DNA from: UBA8752 sp002336475
Lineage (GTDB): Bacteria > Bacteroidota > Bacteroidia > Flavobacteriales_D > Sanyastnellaceae
Assembly: GCA_943846755.1 (NCBI GenBank)
Contig: OX044365.1
Span: 2,604,001-2,668,000 of the forward strand
Reading direction: 5' to 3'
DNA: 64,000 nt
Each line of letters begins with the position of its first letter. Position 1 is the stretch's first letter. This document shows positions 32,558 to 40,186 of the stretch, one piece after another. The notes beneath the pieces were generated by a model that was given only the letters and a program-made list of their open reading frames with translations, was not told where the DNA came from and ran no database searches. A program made the position numbers and the translations under genes.

Positions 32558-33214
32558 TCAGTTCTTGACGCAGCGGATGGCCGTTCCCATGTGCCAGGTC
32601 TCTGGTGTGTCCCCGCGCCACGGCGAAATGCGATAGAGGTCGGTGGACCCTGTGGACAGTACCGTGTGGTGCGCCTCTCCTCCGCCAAAAGTGTTGTTGA
32701 TGTGGTACGTCGCAATGGTGCCTACGGGGGAGAATTGACCGTCCAAATCGCGGCTGCCGCTGGGACGCCCGTTCCAGCCCAGCTCATTGGTGGCGCCGGA
32801 GTTCGGAGCAATCCAGTCTTGGGTGCCTGGGACTTTCATGGCGCCGCCGGTCATCCCGTCATTCGCAGGGTGTTGCGCCTCGTACCAAGGCTTGAGGTTG
32901 CCGTCTTGAAACCATTCCGCGAAATTGGGGATGTGCCAACCGGAGGGGCAGATGTTGTTGCCCACCACCCAAAAGTTGTAGAGTCTTCCCCAGGTTTCCA
33001 ACGCATTGCCTGAGGCGTCTTCGGGGTAACACCAGCCGGCCGCATCCGTGGTCAACCAATCACTTGTTGCTTGAAGGTGGGCGATGGGGGAGCCGTCCCG
33101 GAACCACTCTACATCGAGATTTTCAGAGAACCAGCATTGATCTCCGATTTCAATGATGCCGTAATTGTGGCCTTGGTATGTGACATGGTTCTCTCCGGCG
33201 CAGGGTCCGTCCAA
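32558..33214 (-). CDS. FISUMP-domain C-terminal part of the upstream paralogue (frameshifted)
   Basis: This frame encodes a complete FISUMP domain: 'IEIGDQCWFSENL', 'GRLYNFWVV', 'CPSGWHIP' and a terminal 'IRCVKN'. It has no signal peptide and opens only at a TTG, with an in-frame TAG just upstream (33257-33259). It is therefore the displaced end of the gene starting at 35693, offset by one base, and not an independent protein. The repaired protein would be about 1,045 residues, close to its neighbour's 1,049. Confidence 0.8.
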   Translation of the reverse strand: MDGPCAGENHVTYQGHNYGIIEIGDQCWFSENLDVEWFRDGSPIAHLQATSDWLTTDAAGWCYPEDASGNALETWGRLYNFWVVGNNICPSGWHIPNFAEWFQDGNLKPWYEAQHPANDGMTGGAMKVPGTQDWIAPNSGATNELGWNGRPSGSRDLDGQFSPVGTIATYHINNTFGGGEAHHTVLSTGSTDLYRISPWRGDTPETWHMGTAIRCVKN

Positions 33215-35693
33215 AGCGTTGTTGGCCGTGTTGTCGAGGTTGGCCTGTGCAGGTATCTAGGTTGGCTTGTAGCGCAAGGATGATGCTGTCTTGATCGGCA
33301 GTGTGGTTGAGCAGGACTTGGTAGCCTTCGGCGAGCTCCTGAAGGTTCATGACGGTGCAATTCTCGTCGACTGTTCCTGGAGCGTCAGCGATGCACATCT
33401 CGGTGACTGGATCCCAGTGGGTGCCCGCCCCGCAGGAGGGAGTGGGAACGAGTAGGGTGTCGGTCAGGACAATTGTGTCCGGCGCGGCCGTGATGCATTG
33501 CTGCAATGCGGCGTCCCACTGCGAAGGGTCGTCGCAGCACCCCGGCCCTGGGCAGCAGCTGTAGTCGCAAGCCTCACCAGCGCACTGGGCGGCCGCGTTG
33601 TAGTTGCAGGCGTCCTCTTCCATGCATCCGGAAGGGATGCAGGTGCCCCCTCCACAGGTGGCTTCAGCGTCGTAGTTGCAGGCTGTCGGGTCATCGCACG
33701 TGGGGGCAATGCAGCTGGCGTCATCGTCTGTGGCGGCCGGGTCGTAGTTGCACGCCGTGTCATCGGTGCAACCGAAAGTGGGTTCTGGTGTGCCCAGCGG
33801 ATGTTCGAACGCACCGAGATCGGCCGATGTCTCTGCAGGCTGTGGCCGCACAGCACCAGTGATGTCAATCACAGGTTCATTGGGTGTTGGTCCAGTCCAG
33901 GTTAGACCGGTTTGGGCGACACCGATTCCAGGAGAGGTGGAAGCGAGGGAATAATCTTCCTCAAGCAATGCCGGAAGGATGATGTTGGTACCGTACTCTT
34001 CAATCGTGCTGTACGCACTCTCCCAACTGTATTCGAGTGGCTCGTCCAAGATGCAAGTAGCAATGTGAAATTGGGCGAGGAGATTTCCAGTCTGATTGAC
34101 GACGAGATCTTGGTCATTTTCCGTGATGACGCTGTTCACCATATAGATGGAAGCGTCTCCGAAGTGTCCTGCATCGAGCGCGCAACCTCGGGTGTGCCCG
34201 GTGATGGTGGTGTGTTCGATGAGCAGGGTTGCTCCATAGGCATAGACACCTTTGGACCCATTGGGCCCGATGAGACAATTGACGATTTGCGTATTGTCTC
34301 CTGCGGCTAGAATGGCATTGCTATTGTCAGGAGTGTTGTTGTTCTGAATGCGACAACGATTGAAGGAGGCCGTTTTCCATGGCACAATGGTATTCCGCCC
34401 AGAGTTTGAGGTCACCACGCATTGGTCGAACTGCAGATTCTGTGCGTGGCTTGTTACCAGATCGAGACCGCTGTTGTTTGTGATGGCGCATCGGTCAAGA
34501 ATGGAGTTGGAACCGCTGTTCGTAGCATAGACTGCCCCGCCATGGGTGGCATTGCCATTGGTGAAGGTCAATCCAACAACATGTGCTTCTGCTGCATCGA
34601 TGACGAGCCCTGAGCCAGCGTTGTTGGCATCTATGACAACGTCAGTCTGGTCTGATCCCATGGGGTCGAACTCCTCATCACCTAACAATGTGAGGTTCGA
34701 CGTGGTGATGTTGACATTTTCGGAGTAGGTGCCCGCTGCGATGTGAATGGTGTCTGTCGGGCAAGCGAGCTCCAAGGCGTCTTGAATGGTCGCGAAAGGA
34801 GAGCCGGGCTCGCCAGTTGCTTCTGAACCCGAAGAACCAGCGTCAACGAACCATGGAGTCATGCCCAAGCAGTTCCCGTCGCAGTCACGCCCATAGTCGG
34901 CATAGGTGCAGCTTCCATCGTCTTCGGTGGCAGTTGAGTTGTAATTGCATGCGGCAGGATGCGTGCAGCCTTCTGGTGAGACGCTTGAGACTTGACCAAT
35001 TTCCGCAGGGGTCAATGCACGATTCCAAATGGCGAACTCGTCTATGGCTCCATTGAAAAAGCGACTTGGAGAACCTCCCCAACGAACCATTCCAAATCGA
35101 TTGCAGCGGATATCGCTTGGGCACGGCGAATTTTCTAGAAAGGAAATGGTCGAATTCTCAACTCCGTATTGATATCCGGTTTCAATGCCGTCAATGAAAA
35201 TCTGTCCAGTATTCTCGTTCAAGATGAATACGGCGGTGTGCCAAACTCCCTGAGAAATGGCGCCTGGTGATGAGCCTACACCATCGTAGTAGTTCGGGTA
35301 GGCCCAGGCGAGATTGATGTGACCATCGGGATAGATGCGGATTCGATTTTCTCTCCAGTTGCCATCCTTGTTCCAAAGCCCTTGTTCCGTGGAAAGGTCG
35401 TCAGCCCTGAAGCGGACCATGAATGTGCTTGTTGAAACGGCGTCGTTTCCGTCAAAGAACTCTTGGGGAAATGCGACGTAGCTGTTGCTGCCATTGTAAA
35501 GAATGGCTCCTTCCGGAGTCTGATCGGCTCCATCCGTGAAGGTGACGTTGTGGGGTTCGCCATCCACACCAGATTGATGTTCAGTGTAGTTCCCGTTGAA
35601 GTCGAAATGAACTTCGAGTCCGTTCGAAGGGAGTTGGGCGAGGAGGGGCGTGCTGATAAGGAGGCAGCCGAGGAGCAGCGTGAGGGGGCGCAT
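33150..35693 (-). CDS. Secreted LamG / beta-helix / Cys-repeat protein, N-terminal part (frameshifted)
   Basis: Signal peptide 'MRPLTLLLGCLLISTPLLAQ', a LamG-like domain ('GLEVHFDFNGNYTE'), then 'GCTHPAACNYN' with 'DDGSC'. A beta-helix follows ('SPFATIQDALELA', with repeated N- and G-rich rungs), then a run of four 'C.D/E..ACNYD/N' repeats and the same pre-FISUMP linker as the downstream paralogue ('NCTVMNLQELAEGY'). The frame ends in about 30 unnatural residues. The true FISUMP sequence continues in the next frame. An imperfect 22-nt duplication sits at the break (33226-33269). Together with 29397-32546 it forms a tandem paralogous pair. Confidence 0.87.
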   Translation of the reverse strand: MRPLTLLLGCLLISTPLLAQLPSNGLEVHFDFNGNYTEHQSGVDGEPHNVTFTDGADQTPEGAILYNGSNSYVAFPQEFFDGNDAVSTSTFMVRFRADDLSTEQGLWNKDGNWRENRIRIYPDGHINLAWAYPNYYDGVGSSPGAISQGVWHTAVFILNENTGQIFIDGIETGYQYGVENSTISFLENSPCPSDIRCNRFGMVRWGGSPSRFFNGAIDEFAIWNRALTPAEIGQVSSVSPEGCTHPAACNYNSTATEDDGSCTYADYGRDCDGNCLGMTPWFVDAGSSGSEATGEPGSPFATIQDALELACPTDTIHIAAGTYSENVNITTSNLTLLGDEEFDPMGSDQTDVVIDANNAGSGLVIDAAEAHVVGLTFTNGNATHGGAVYATNSGSNSILDRCAITNNSGLDLVTSHAQNLQFDQCVVTSNSGRNTIVPWKTASFNRCRIQNNNTPDNSNAILAAGDNTQIVNCLIGPNGSKGVYAYGATLLIEHTTITGHTRGCALDAGHFGDASIYMVNSVITENDQDLVVNQTGNLLAQFHIATCILDEPLEYSWESAYSTIEEYGTNIILPALLEEDYSLASTSPGIGVAQTGLTWTGPTPNEPVIDITGAVRPQPAETSADLGAFEHPLGTPEPTFGCTDDTACNYDPAATDDDASCIAPTCDDPTACNYDAEATCGGGTCIPSGCMEEDACNYNAAAQCAGEACDYSCCPGPGCCDDPSQWDAALQQCITAAPDTIVLTDTLLVPTPSCGAGTHWDPVTEMCIADAPGTVDENCTVMNLQELAEGYQVLLNHTADQDSIILALQANLDTCTGQPRQHGQQRFGRTLRRREPCHIPRPQLRHH

Positions 35694-35784
35694 GGCAAGT
35701 GGTTTGGAGGCGTAAATGTGACCAATTGCCTTTGTAACTCCTTAACCTTATTTATACATGGGTCAAGGGGTGATAATGCGGCTC

Positions 35785-37362
35785 CTATTCCTCGTTGGGG
35801 GCGGCGAGGAAGCGGGGGTGGAAGTTGAGGAGGTGGGCTTCTTGTTGGGCGCGGGTGAGCGCGGTGTAGAGCCAGCGAAGCCACTCGAGGTCGACCATCT
35901 CCTCGGTGAGGTAGCCTTGGTCGACGACGATGGCGGGCCATTGGCCGCCTTGGCTCTTGTGGGCGGTGACGGCGTAAGCGAATTTGACCTGAAGGGCCTG
36001 CGTGCAGGGGTCCTGCTTGGCGGCTTCTGCGATTTTGCGCTTGCTGCCGAGGTGCGCGTGGTCGAGCATGACGTCCTCGAATAGGGCCTTCATGCGGGCC
36101 CTGGGCAGGCTGGGGCCGTCGACGTGGAGGGCGTCGAGCATGATGCTGGCTTCGAAGCTCGGGGCGTTGGGGAAGTCCTCCATCTTCAAGTCGGCCGTGG
36201 CATAGCGCAGGCCGTAGCGCTCGTAGCGGCGTACGATTTTTTGGACGACCAGCGTGTCGCCGTTGGCGATGAGGTCGGTGGGGTAGGCGTCCTCGTCTTT
36301 GAGCCAATGGTAATTGTTGCGCACCACCATCAGGCGGTCGCCGGCGTCGAGTTCCTCCTCGCGCCAGAGGATGCGTCGGCGGATCTGCTCGTTGAAGTCG
36401 TTGGCCCGCTTGTTGGATCGCGTGATGATGACGACGTCTTGATCACCATGGCGGTGGTGCAGGTCGTCGAGCAATTCGGCCAAGTCATTCCCAGTGACGA
36501 TGTGCAGGTCGGAAAAGGCCTCTGTGCTGAATTGGGGCAATGGAGCCTTCACATCTTCGGGCAGGTCTTTGGCCAGCGCAATGTCCTGTCGAAGGGCATG
36601 GGCGTTGGCGAGGATGCCGCTGTCGAGCTCTTGACGCACCACGTCGTCGAGGGAGCGCTCGGCCAAGGTTAGATCGAATTCTCGGGCGAGCCGAGGGCCG
36701 TCGAGGGCGGGGGAGATGGCGCTGCCGACCGGAGGGAGCTGGGCGTCGTCGCCGACGAGGATGATGCGGCTGCCAGGGGCTTGGAGGCAGAATTGAAAGA
36801 GGTCGGAGAGCAGGTCGCGTTGGCCGAAACCGGCGCCTGCTGCTCCTGTTTGACGGAGTCCGCTGTCGCGTCCAATCATCGAAGCTTCATCCACGATGAA
36901 GACCGCGCCTTTTCGGGCATAGGGTGCGATGCTGGCGGAGGTCCCGCCGTCGGGAGTGGCCTTGCGGAGGTAAATGCGGCGGTGGATGGTGCTCGCCTGA
37001 AGGCCCGCGTACCGGCCCATGACCTGCGCGGCGCGGCCCGTCGGAGCGAGCAGTTCTACCGGACGGCGCAGGTCGCGGAGGACCTGAACGAGGGCGGCCA
37101 TCGTGGTGGTCTTTCCCGTTCCTGCATAGCCCCGCACCACGAGGCAGCACCGGGGTTGCGTGCTGACCAAGAAGCGGCCCAATGCGTGGATGAGTCCGTC
37201 TTGACTTGGTGTGGGAACATGCGGAAACGCCCCCCGGAGGCGGTCTTCAACTTCGTCTGAGTTTGGGGCTGTAGGCACGCTGAAAGGGGGCAACGTCTGC
37301 AAGTTGCACACGGTTGAAGGCAAAGTACGGACACAGAGGGCGGTCGTCCGCTTGGTATTCAT
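35785..37362 (-). CDS. RecD-like ATP-dependent DNA helicase (SF1B)
   Basis: Motifs are visible in order: Walker A 'GYAGTGKTT', the arginine-containing 'APTGRAAQVMG', Walker B 'FIVDEASM', motif III 'LVGDDAQLPPVG', a UvrD_C_2-type motif with 'YAVTAHKSQGGQW', and 'YTALTRA'. This is a short (~525 residue) single-subunit helicase of the RecD/Dda type common in Bacteroidota, without RecBC partners here. I take the ATG at 37362. An upstream in-frame ATG (37458) would overlap the divergent gene. A TACTTTG box at 37321-37327 and the homology-like region starting only near 'DEVEDRLRG' leave open a start about 70 bases further in. Confidence 0.93.
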   Translation of the reverse strand: MNTKRTTALCVRTLPSTVCNLQTLPPFSVPTAPNSDEVEDRLRGAFPHVPTPSQDGLIHALGRFLVSTQPRCCLVVRGYAGTGKTTTMAALVQVLRDLRRPVELLAPTGRAAQVMGRYAGLQASTIHRRIYLRKATPDGGTSASIAPYARKGAVFIVDEASMIGRDSGLRQTGAAGAGFGQRDLLSDLFQFCLQAPGSRIILVGDDAQLPPVGSAISPALDGPRLAREFDLTLAERSLDDVVRQELDSGILANAHALRQDIALAKDLPEDVKAPLPQFSTEAFSDLHIVTGNDLAELLDDLHHRHGDQDVVIITRSNKRANDFNEQIRRRILWREEELDAGDRLMVVRNNYHWLKDEDAYPTDLIANGDTLVVQKIVRRYERYGLRYATADLKMEDFPNAPSFEASIMLDALHVDGPSLPRARMKALFEDVMLDHAHLGSKRKIAEAAKQDPCTQALQVKFAYAVTAHKSQGGQWPAIVVDQGYLTEEMVDLEWLRWLYTALTRAQQEAHLLNFHPRFLAAPNEE

Positions 37363-37404
37363 TAGCTTCGCCCCGCTTGATTCGCCCCTTTTCTCGACAC
37401 GAGC

Positions 37405-38325
37405 ATGAACGATTCGAACGACAAATACCGGAACCTCCTGTTCCTCGTCCGCAGCCACAGCTTTAGCCTGATTCTATTGGTGGCTGGAATTGCATGGACC
37501 ACCATGTACATCCGCAGTGTGATGGCTTCGACCGACACCGCGGATTTGAGCCAACCTACAGAAATGCTTTTTGCAGGATTGGCTTTGATCATCAGCGCCG
37601 TTTTGGCGATGCCGGCCGTCTTGGACCGCATTCCTCAGAAAGCTTACAGGGTCCTCATGGCCATTGGAGTGGTGGGTGCTGCCTATTTCTTCATGGCGTC
37701 CACCAACTCTGTTTTGGATGAGGAGCAATTCTTGGCCGACCAAAAGGCGATGAATGCGTTGACCATCCAGCGTTTGACCGATATCCGGGATGCCCAAGTG
37801 GCATACAAAGAGGTCAATGGTGGTTTTACCGACAGTTTTGATTCGCTGTTTGCCTTCATCGGTGCCCCTTTGGTGCCTTTGAATTTTTCCATTGGTTCGT
37901 TCCACGACACGCTTCCCGAAGCCATGTGCTTTGAGGAAGGTTATGTGATCAAGCGGTCCGACGTTCCGGGCATTGCCGCAGAGTTGGGTTGGGATGAGCA
38001 GACCCTCCTGGACAGCATTACCGCTGATGCAGTGGCGTACAAAGTGAGGGACACCCTCTACACTTCCTTTTTTGCGGAGAATTTCGCAGACAAGAAGCGC
38101 ACCGATAAAAAGCTTCCTCCCGTCAACTTGGACTCTTTGACGTTCAGCCCGACGTCGGGAGAGCGTTTCATGTTGGACACGACTTATGTTGAACAGAGCG
38201 GATTGCGCGTCAGTGCCATTCGGGTTCAAGATCCTACTCCATTCGGACGGGCCAATGTCAAAAAGGACACCCTCCGTTTTGGCTCGCTCGTTGAAGCACA
38301 TACGGATGGAAACTGGCGCCAATAA
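37405..38325 (+). CDS. Membrane protein of unknown function
   Basis: 306 residues. Three hydrophobic helices lie at about residues 17-38, 54-74 and 82-98, then a soluble, probably periplasmic or cytoplasmic, region containing 'RLTDIRDAQVAYKEVNGGFTD', which resembles the helix-then-strand start of pilin-like domains. I do not recognise a named family. It begins 43 bases from the divergent helicase gene. It overlaps the start of a DUF3822 gene and heads the run 37405-41732, suggesting co-transcription with rsmD and coaD. Confidence 0.75.
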   Translation: MNDSNDKYRNLLFLVRSHSFSLILLVAGIAWTTMYIRSVMASTDTADLSQPTEMLFAGLALIISAVLAMPAVLDRIPQKAYRVLMAIGVVGAAYFFMASTNSVLDEEQFLADQKAMNALTIQRLTDIRDAQVAYKEVNGGFTDSFDSLFAFIGAPLVPLNFSIGSFHDTLPEAMCFEEGYVIKRSDVPGIAAELGWDEQTLLDSITADAVAYKVRDTLYTSFFAENFADKKRTDKKLPPVNLDSLTFSPTSGERFMLDTTYVEQSGLRVSAIRVQDPTPFGRANVKKDTLRFGSLVEAHTDGNWRQ

Positions 38326-39166
38326 GGGCCAGAGAGACTTTGTGCTCACTGCGCTGGATGGAACACAGGATGTTCCAGAAGGGGCATTCCCATTGTGGGT
38401 TTTTGATGCGGGTGCATCCATGCGGTGGCTGAGAACCTCTGAAGATGGGAGCGCCCTCGTGGAGGGTGGACTTCACACTTGGGAGGCTCCCCCGGGACCG
38501 GCGAGGATGCAGGAGCGCAAGGATTGGTTGTCGACCAGCATGCGCACTGAATCCGCGGGCACAGTAACCTGGATGTCTGATGGTGCAGCGACTGTTGTGC
38601 CGGAGGCTCTGCGGGGCCAGGCTACCGATGTCGAGTGGCTTGAAGCAGAGACGGGCCTGCGTCATCTGGGAACCGAGGTGCACGAAGTGGTCGGTTCGCC
38701 TTACCTCGTCGTTCATGCACCTGATCATGCGATGAGGCAGTCCCTTTCTGCACTGGTACCCACCATGAAGTTCAGGCACCCTCGCGCCATCTTGGCCGAG
38801 GCCTTCATCAGAGAAGAGCGCAACCGTGGCCGCACAGCATTGGCTGTGCACCTTCGGGATGACAGCGTAGATCTGGTGTTGCTGTCTTCGGAGGGATTGC
38901 AAGCCTCGGTTTCTCATGCGGTAGCAACCCCTGAAGATGCCGTTTACCGCGCTGTGCACTTGTTGCATGCGCTGGGATTTAATGCCGATGTGACCATCCA
39001 ATTGAGTGGTGGAGTAAAACCCGCAGGTGATGTCCACAAGGCATTCCAACGCCATTTTGAAACAGTGGACTTGCATTACGGAAAGTTTATCCCTGCCCTT
39101 GGTGCCGTGACAGGATTGCATAGGCAGCATTTTTTGCCCATCATTCAACTGATTCGATGCGCGTAA
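38306..39166 (+). CDS. DUF3822 family protein
   Basis: About 286 residues from the ATG at 38306, chosen because earlier in-frame ATGs lie deep inside the upstream gene. This start overlaps that gene's stop by 20 bases. The sequence looks like a diverged actin/hexokinase-fold protein of the Bacteroidota-specific DUF3822 family: two alpha/beta halves, 'ALAVHLRDDSVDLVLLSSEG' and the C-terminal 'IQLSGGVKPAGD'. The gene sits directly before rsmD, the usual place for this family, and its 3' end overlaps the rsmD start by ten bases. Its biochemical role is unknown. Confidence 0.8.
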   Translation: METGANKGQRDFVLTALDGTQDVPEGAFPLWVFDAGASMRWLRTSEDGSALVEGGLHTWEAPPGPARMQERKDWLSTSMRTESAGTVTWMSDGAATVVPEALRGQATDVEWLEAETGLRHLGTEVHEVVGSPYLVVHAPDHAMRQSLSALVPTMKFRHPRAILAEAFIREERNRGRTALAVHLRDDSVDLVLLSSEGLQASVSHAVATPEDAVYRAVHLLHALGFNADVTIQLSGGVKPAGDVHKAFQRHFETVDLHYGKFIPALGAVTGLHRQHFLPIIQLIRCA

Positions 39167-39711
39167 TTGGCGGCACGCTCAAGGGACGGAGGTTTTCTCC
39201 TCCCCGTCAATTCAAGGGCCGTCCGACCACCGATTTTGGCAGGGAAGGGCTGTTTAACCTCCTGCGGTCACGGTTAGAATTGGATGGGATTGAAGCCCTC
39301 GATTTATTTGCTGGTTCGGGCGCTGTTTCTTTTGAACTGGCAAGCAGGGGAGCCTTGGCGGTGACCTCTGTGGAGCGCGACGCCGGCTCATGCCGTTACA
39401 TCCAGAAGCAGGCTCAAGATTTTGAATTGGAGGCCATCAGGGTTTTGCGGGCGGACGCCTTTGCATTTCTCGGCAAAGCCATGACCCAATTTGACCTGGT
39501 GTTCGCCGACCCCCCCTACACCGAACCCAAGTTGCCGGAGTTGCCAGAAATGGTTCGTGCAGCGGGCCTCGTTTCCAAAGGTGGGCTCTTTGTTTTGGAG
39601 CATGGAGACCGACAAGACTTCAGTAAAGAAGTGGGATTTGTCGAGATGAGGAAGTACGGTCACGTTCATTTCAGTTTCTTTGACTTCCATGGAACCAGCT
39701 CAGAAGACTGA
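39157..39711 (+). CDS. rsmD: 16S rRNA (guanine(966)-N(2))-methyltransferase RsmD
   Basis: 184 residues, typical for RsmD. Starts 'MRVIGGTLKGRRF', carries the SAM-binding 'ALDLFAGSGAVSFE' and the catalytic 'ADPPY', with 'RPTTDFGREGLFN' matching the family's N-terminal RNA-contact motif. It methylates the N2 of a 16S rRNA guanine during 30S assembly. Overlaps on both sides (DUF3822 upstream, coaD downstream by about 23 bases) indicate a coupled operon. The rsmD-coaD pair is common in bacteria. Confidence 0.95.
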   Translation: MRVIGGTLKGRRFSPPRQFKGRPTTDFGREGLFNLLRSRLELDGIEALDLFAGSGAVSFELASRGALAVTSVERDAGSCRYIQKQAQDFELEAIRVLRADAFAFLGKAMTQFDLVFADPPYTEPKLPELPEMVRAAGLVSKGGLFVLEHGDRQDFSKEVGFVEMRKYGHVHFSFFDFHGTSSED

Positions 39712-40186
39712 TCGTGCCCAAAGGGCGGTTTTTCCGGGATCTTTTGATCCCATCACCCGCGGTCACGAAAACATTTTACGCCGCGCAGCAGTGCTGTTCG
39801 ATGAGGTGACCCTGGCCATAGGGGTCAATCAGGACAAATCCGGTATGTTCCCACTGGAACGCAGGATGGACTGGTGCCGGGCGACCTTTGCAGATGTCCC
39901 CAACATCAAGGTGGCCTCGTTTGAGGGCTTGACCGTCGACTTTTGTCATTCCATCGGGGCAGGATGGCTCATCCGTGGAGTCCGCAACGGGGGTGACTTT
40001 GAGTATGAGCGGACCATCGCGCAGATGACCAAATACCTCGATGCGGAACTGGAAACCCTGATTTTATTTACAGATCCAGAGCACGCTCCCATTTCAAGCA
40101 GTGTAGTGCGTGACATCGTACACCACGGAGGAGATGTTTCACGTTTTGTTCCCGATGCAGTGGACCTCGTGGGATATGGCAAGTAG
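39689..40186 (+). CDS. coaD: Phosphopantetheine adenylyltransferase
   Basis: Fourth step of coenzyme A synthesis: 4'-phosphopantetheine plus ATP gives dephospho-CoA. Class I nucleotidyltransferase motifs are present: 'AVFPGSFDPITRGHENI' (HxGH-type) and 'ISSSVVRDI' (ISSS/T box), with 'GVNQDKSGMFPL' and 'RGVRNGGDFEYE' between. The ATG at 39689 gives 165 residues, the usual length. The start lies inside rsmD, and the last 11 bases overlap the next gene. Confidence 0.96.
   Translation: MEPAQKTDRAQRAVFPGSFDPITRGHENILRRAAVLFDEVTLAIGVNQDKSGMFPLERRMDWCRATFADVPNIKVASFEGLTVDFCHSIGAGWLIRGVRNGGDFEYERTIAQMTKYLDAELETLILFTDPEHAPISSSVVRDIVHHGGDVSRFVPDAVDLVGYGK

Noticed and set aside
37474..38421. 315-codon minus-strand frame opposite the membrane protein and DUF3822 genes
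   Set aside because: It would overlap two plausible plus-strand genes in a coupled operon and shows no domain or signal peptide.
38258..39148. 296-codon minus-strand frame opposite the DUF3822 gene
   Set aside because: No family resemblance. The plus-strand frame joins its neighbours by overlapping starts and stops and lies in the expected place before rsmD.
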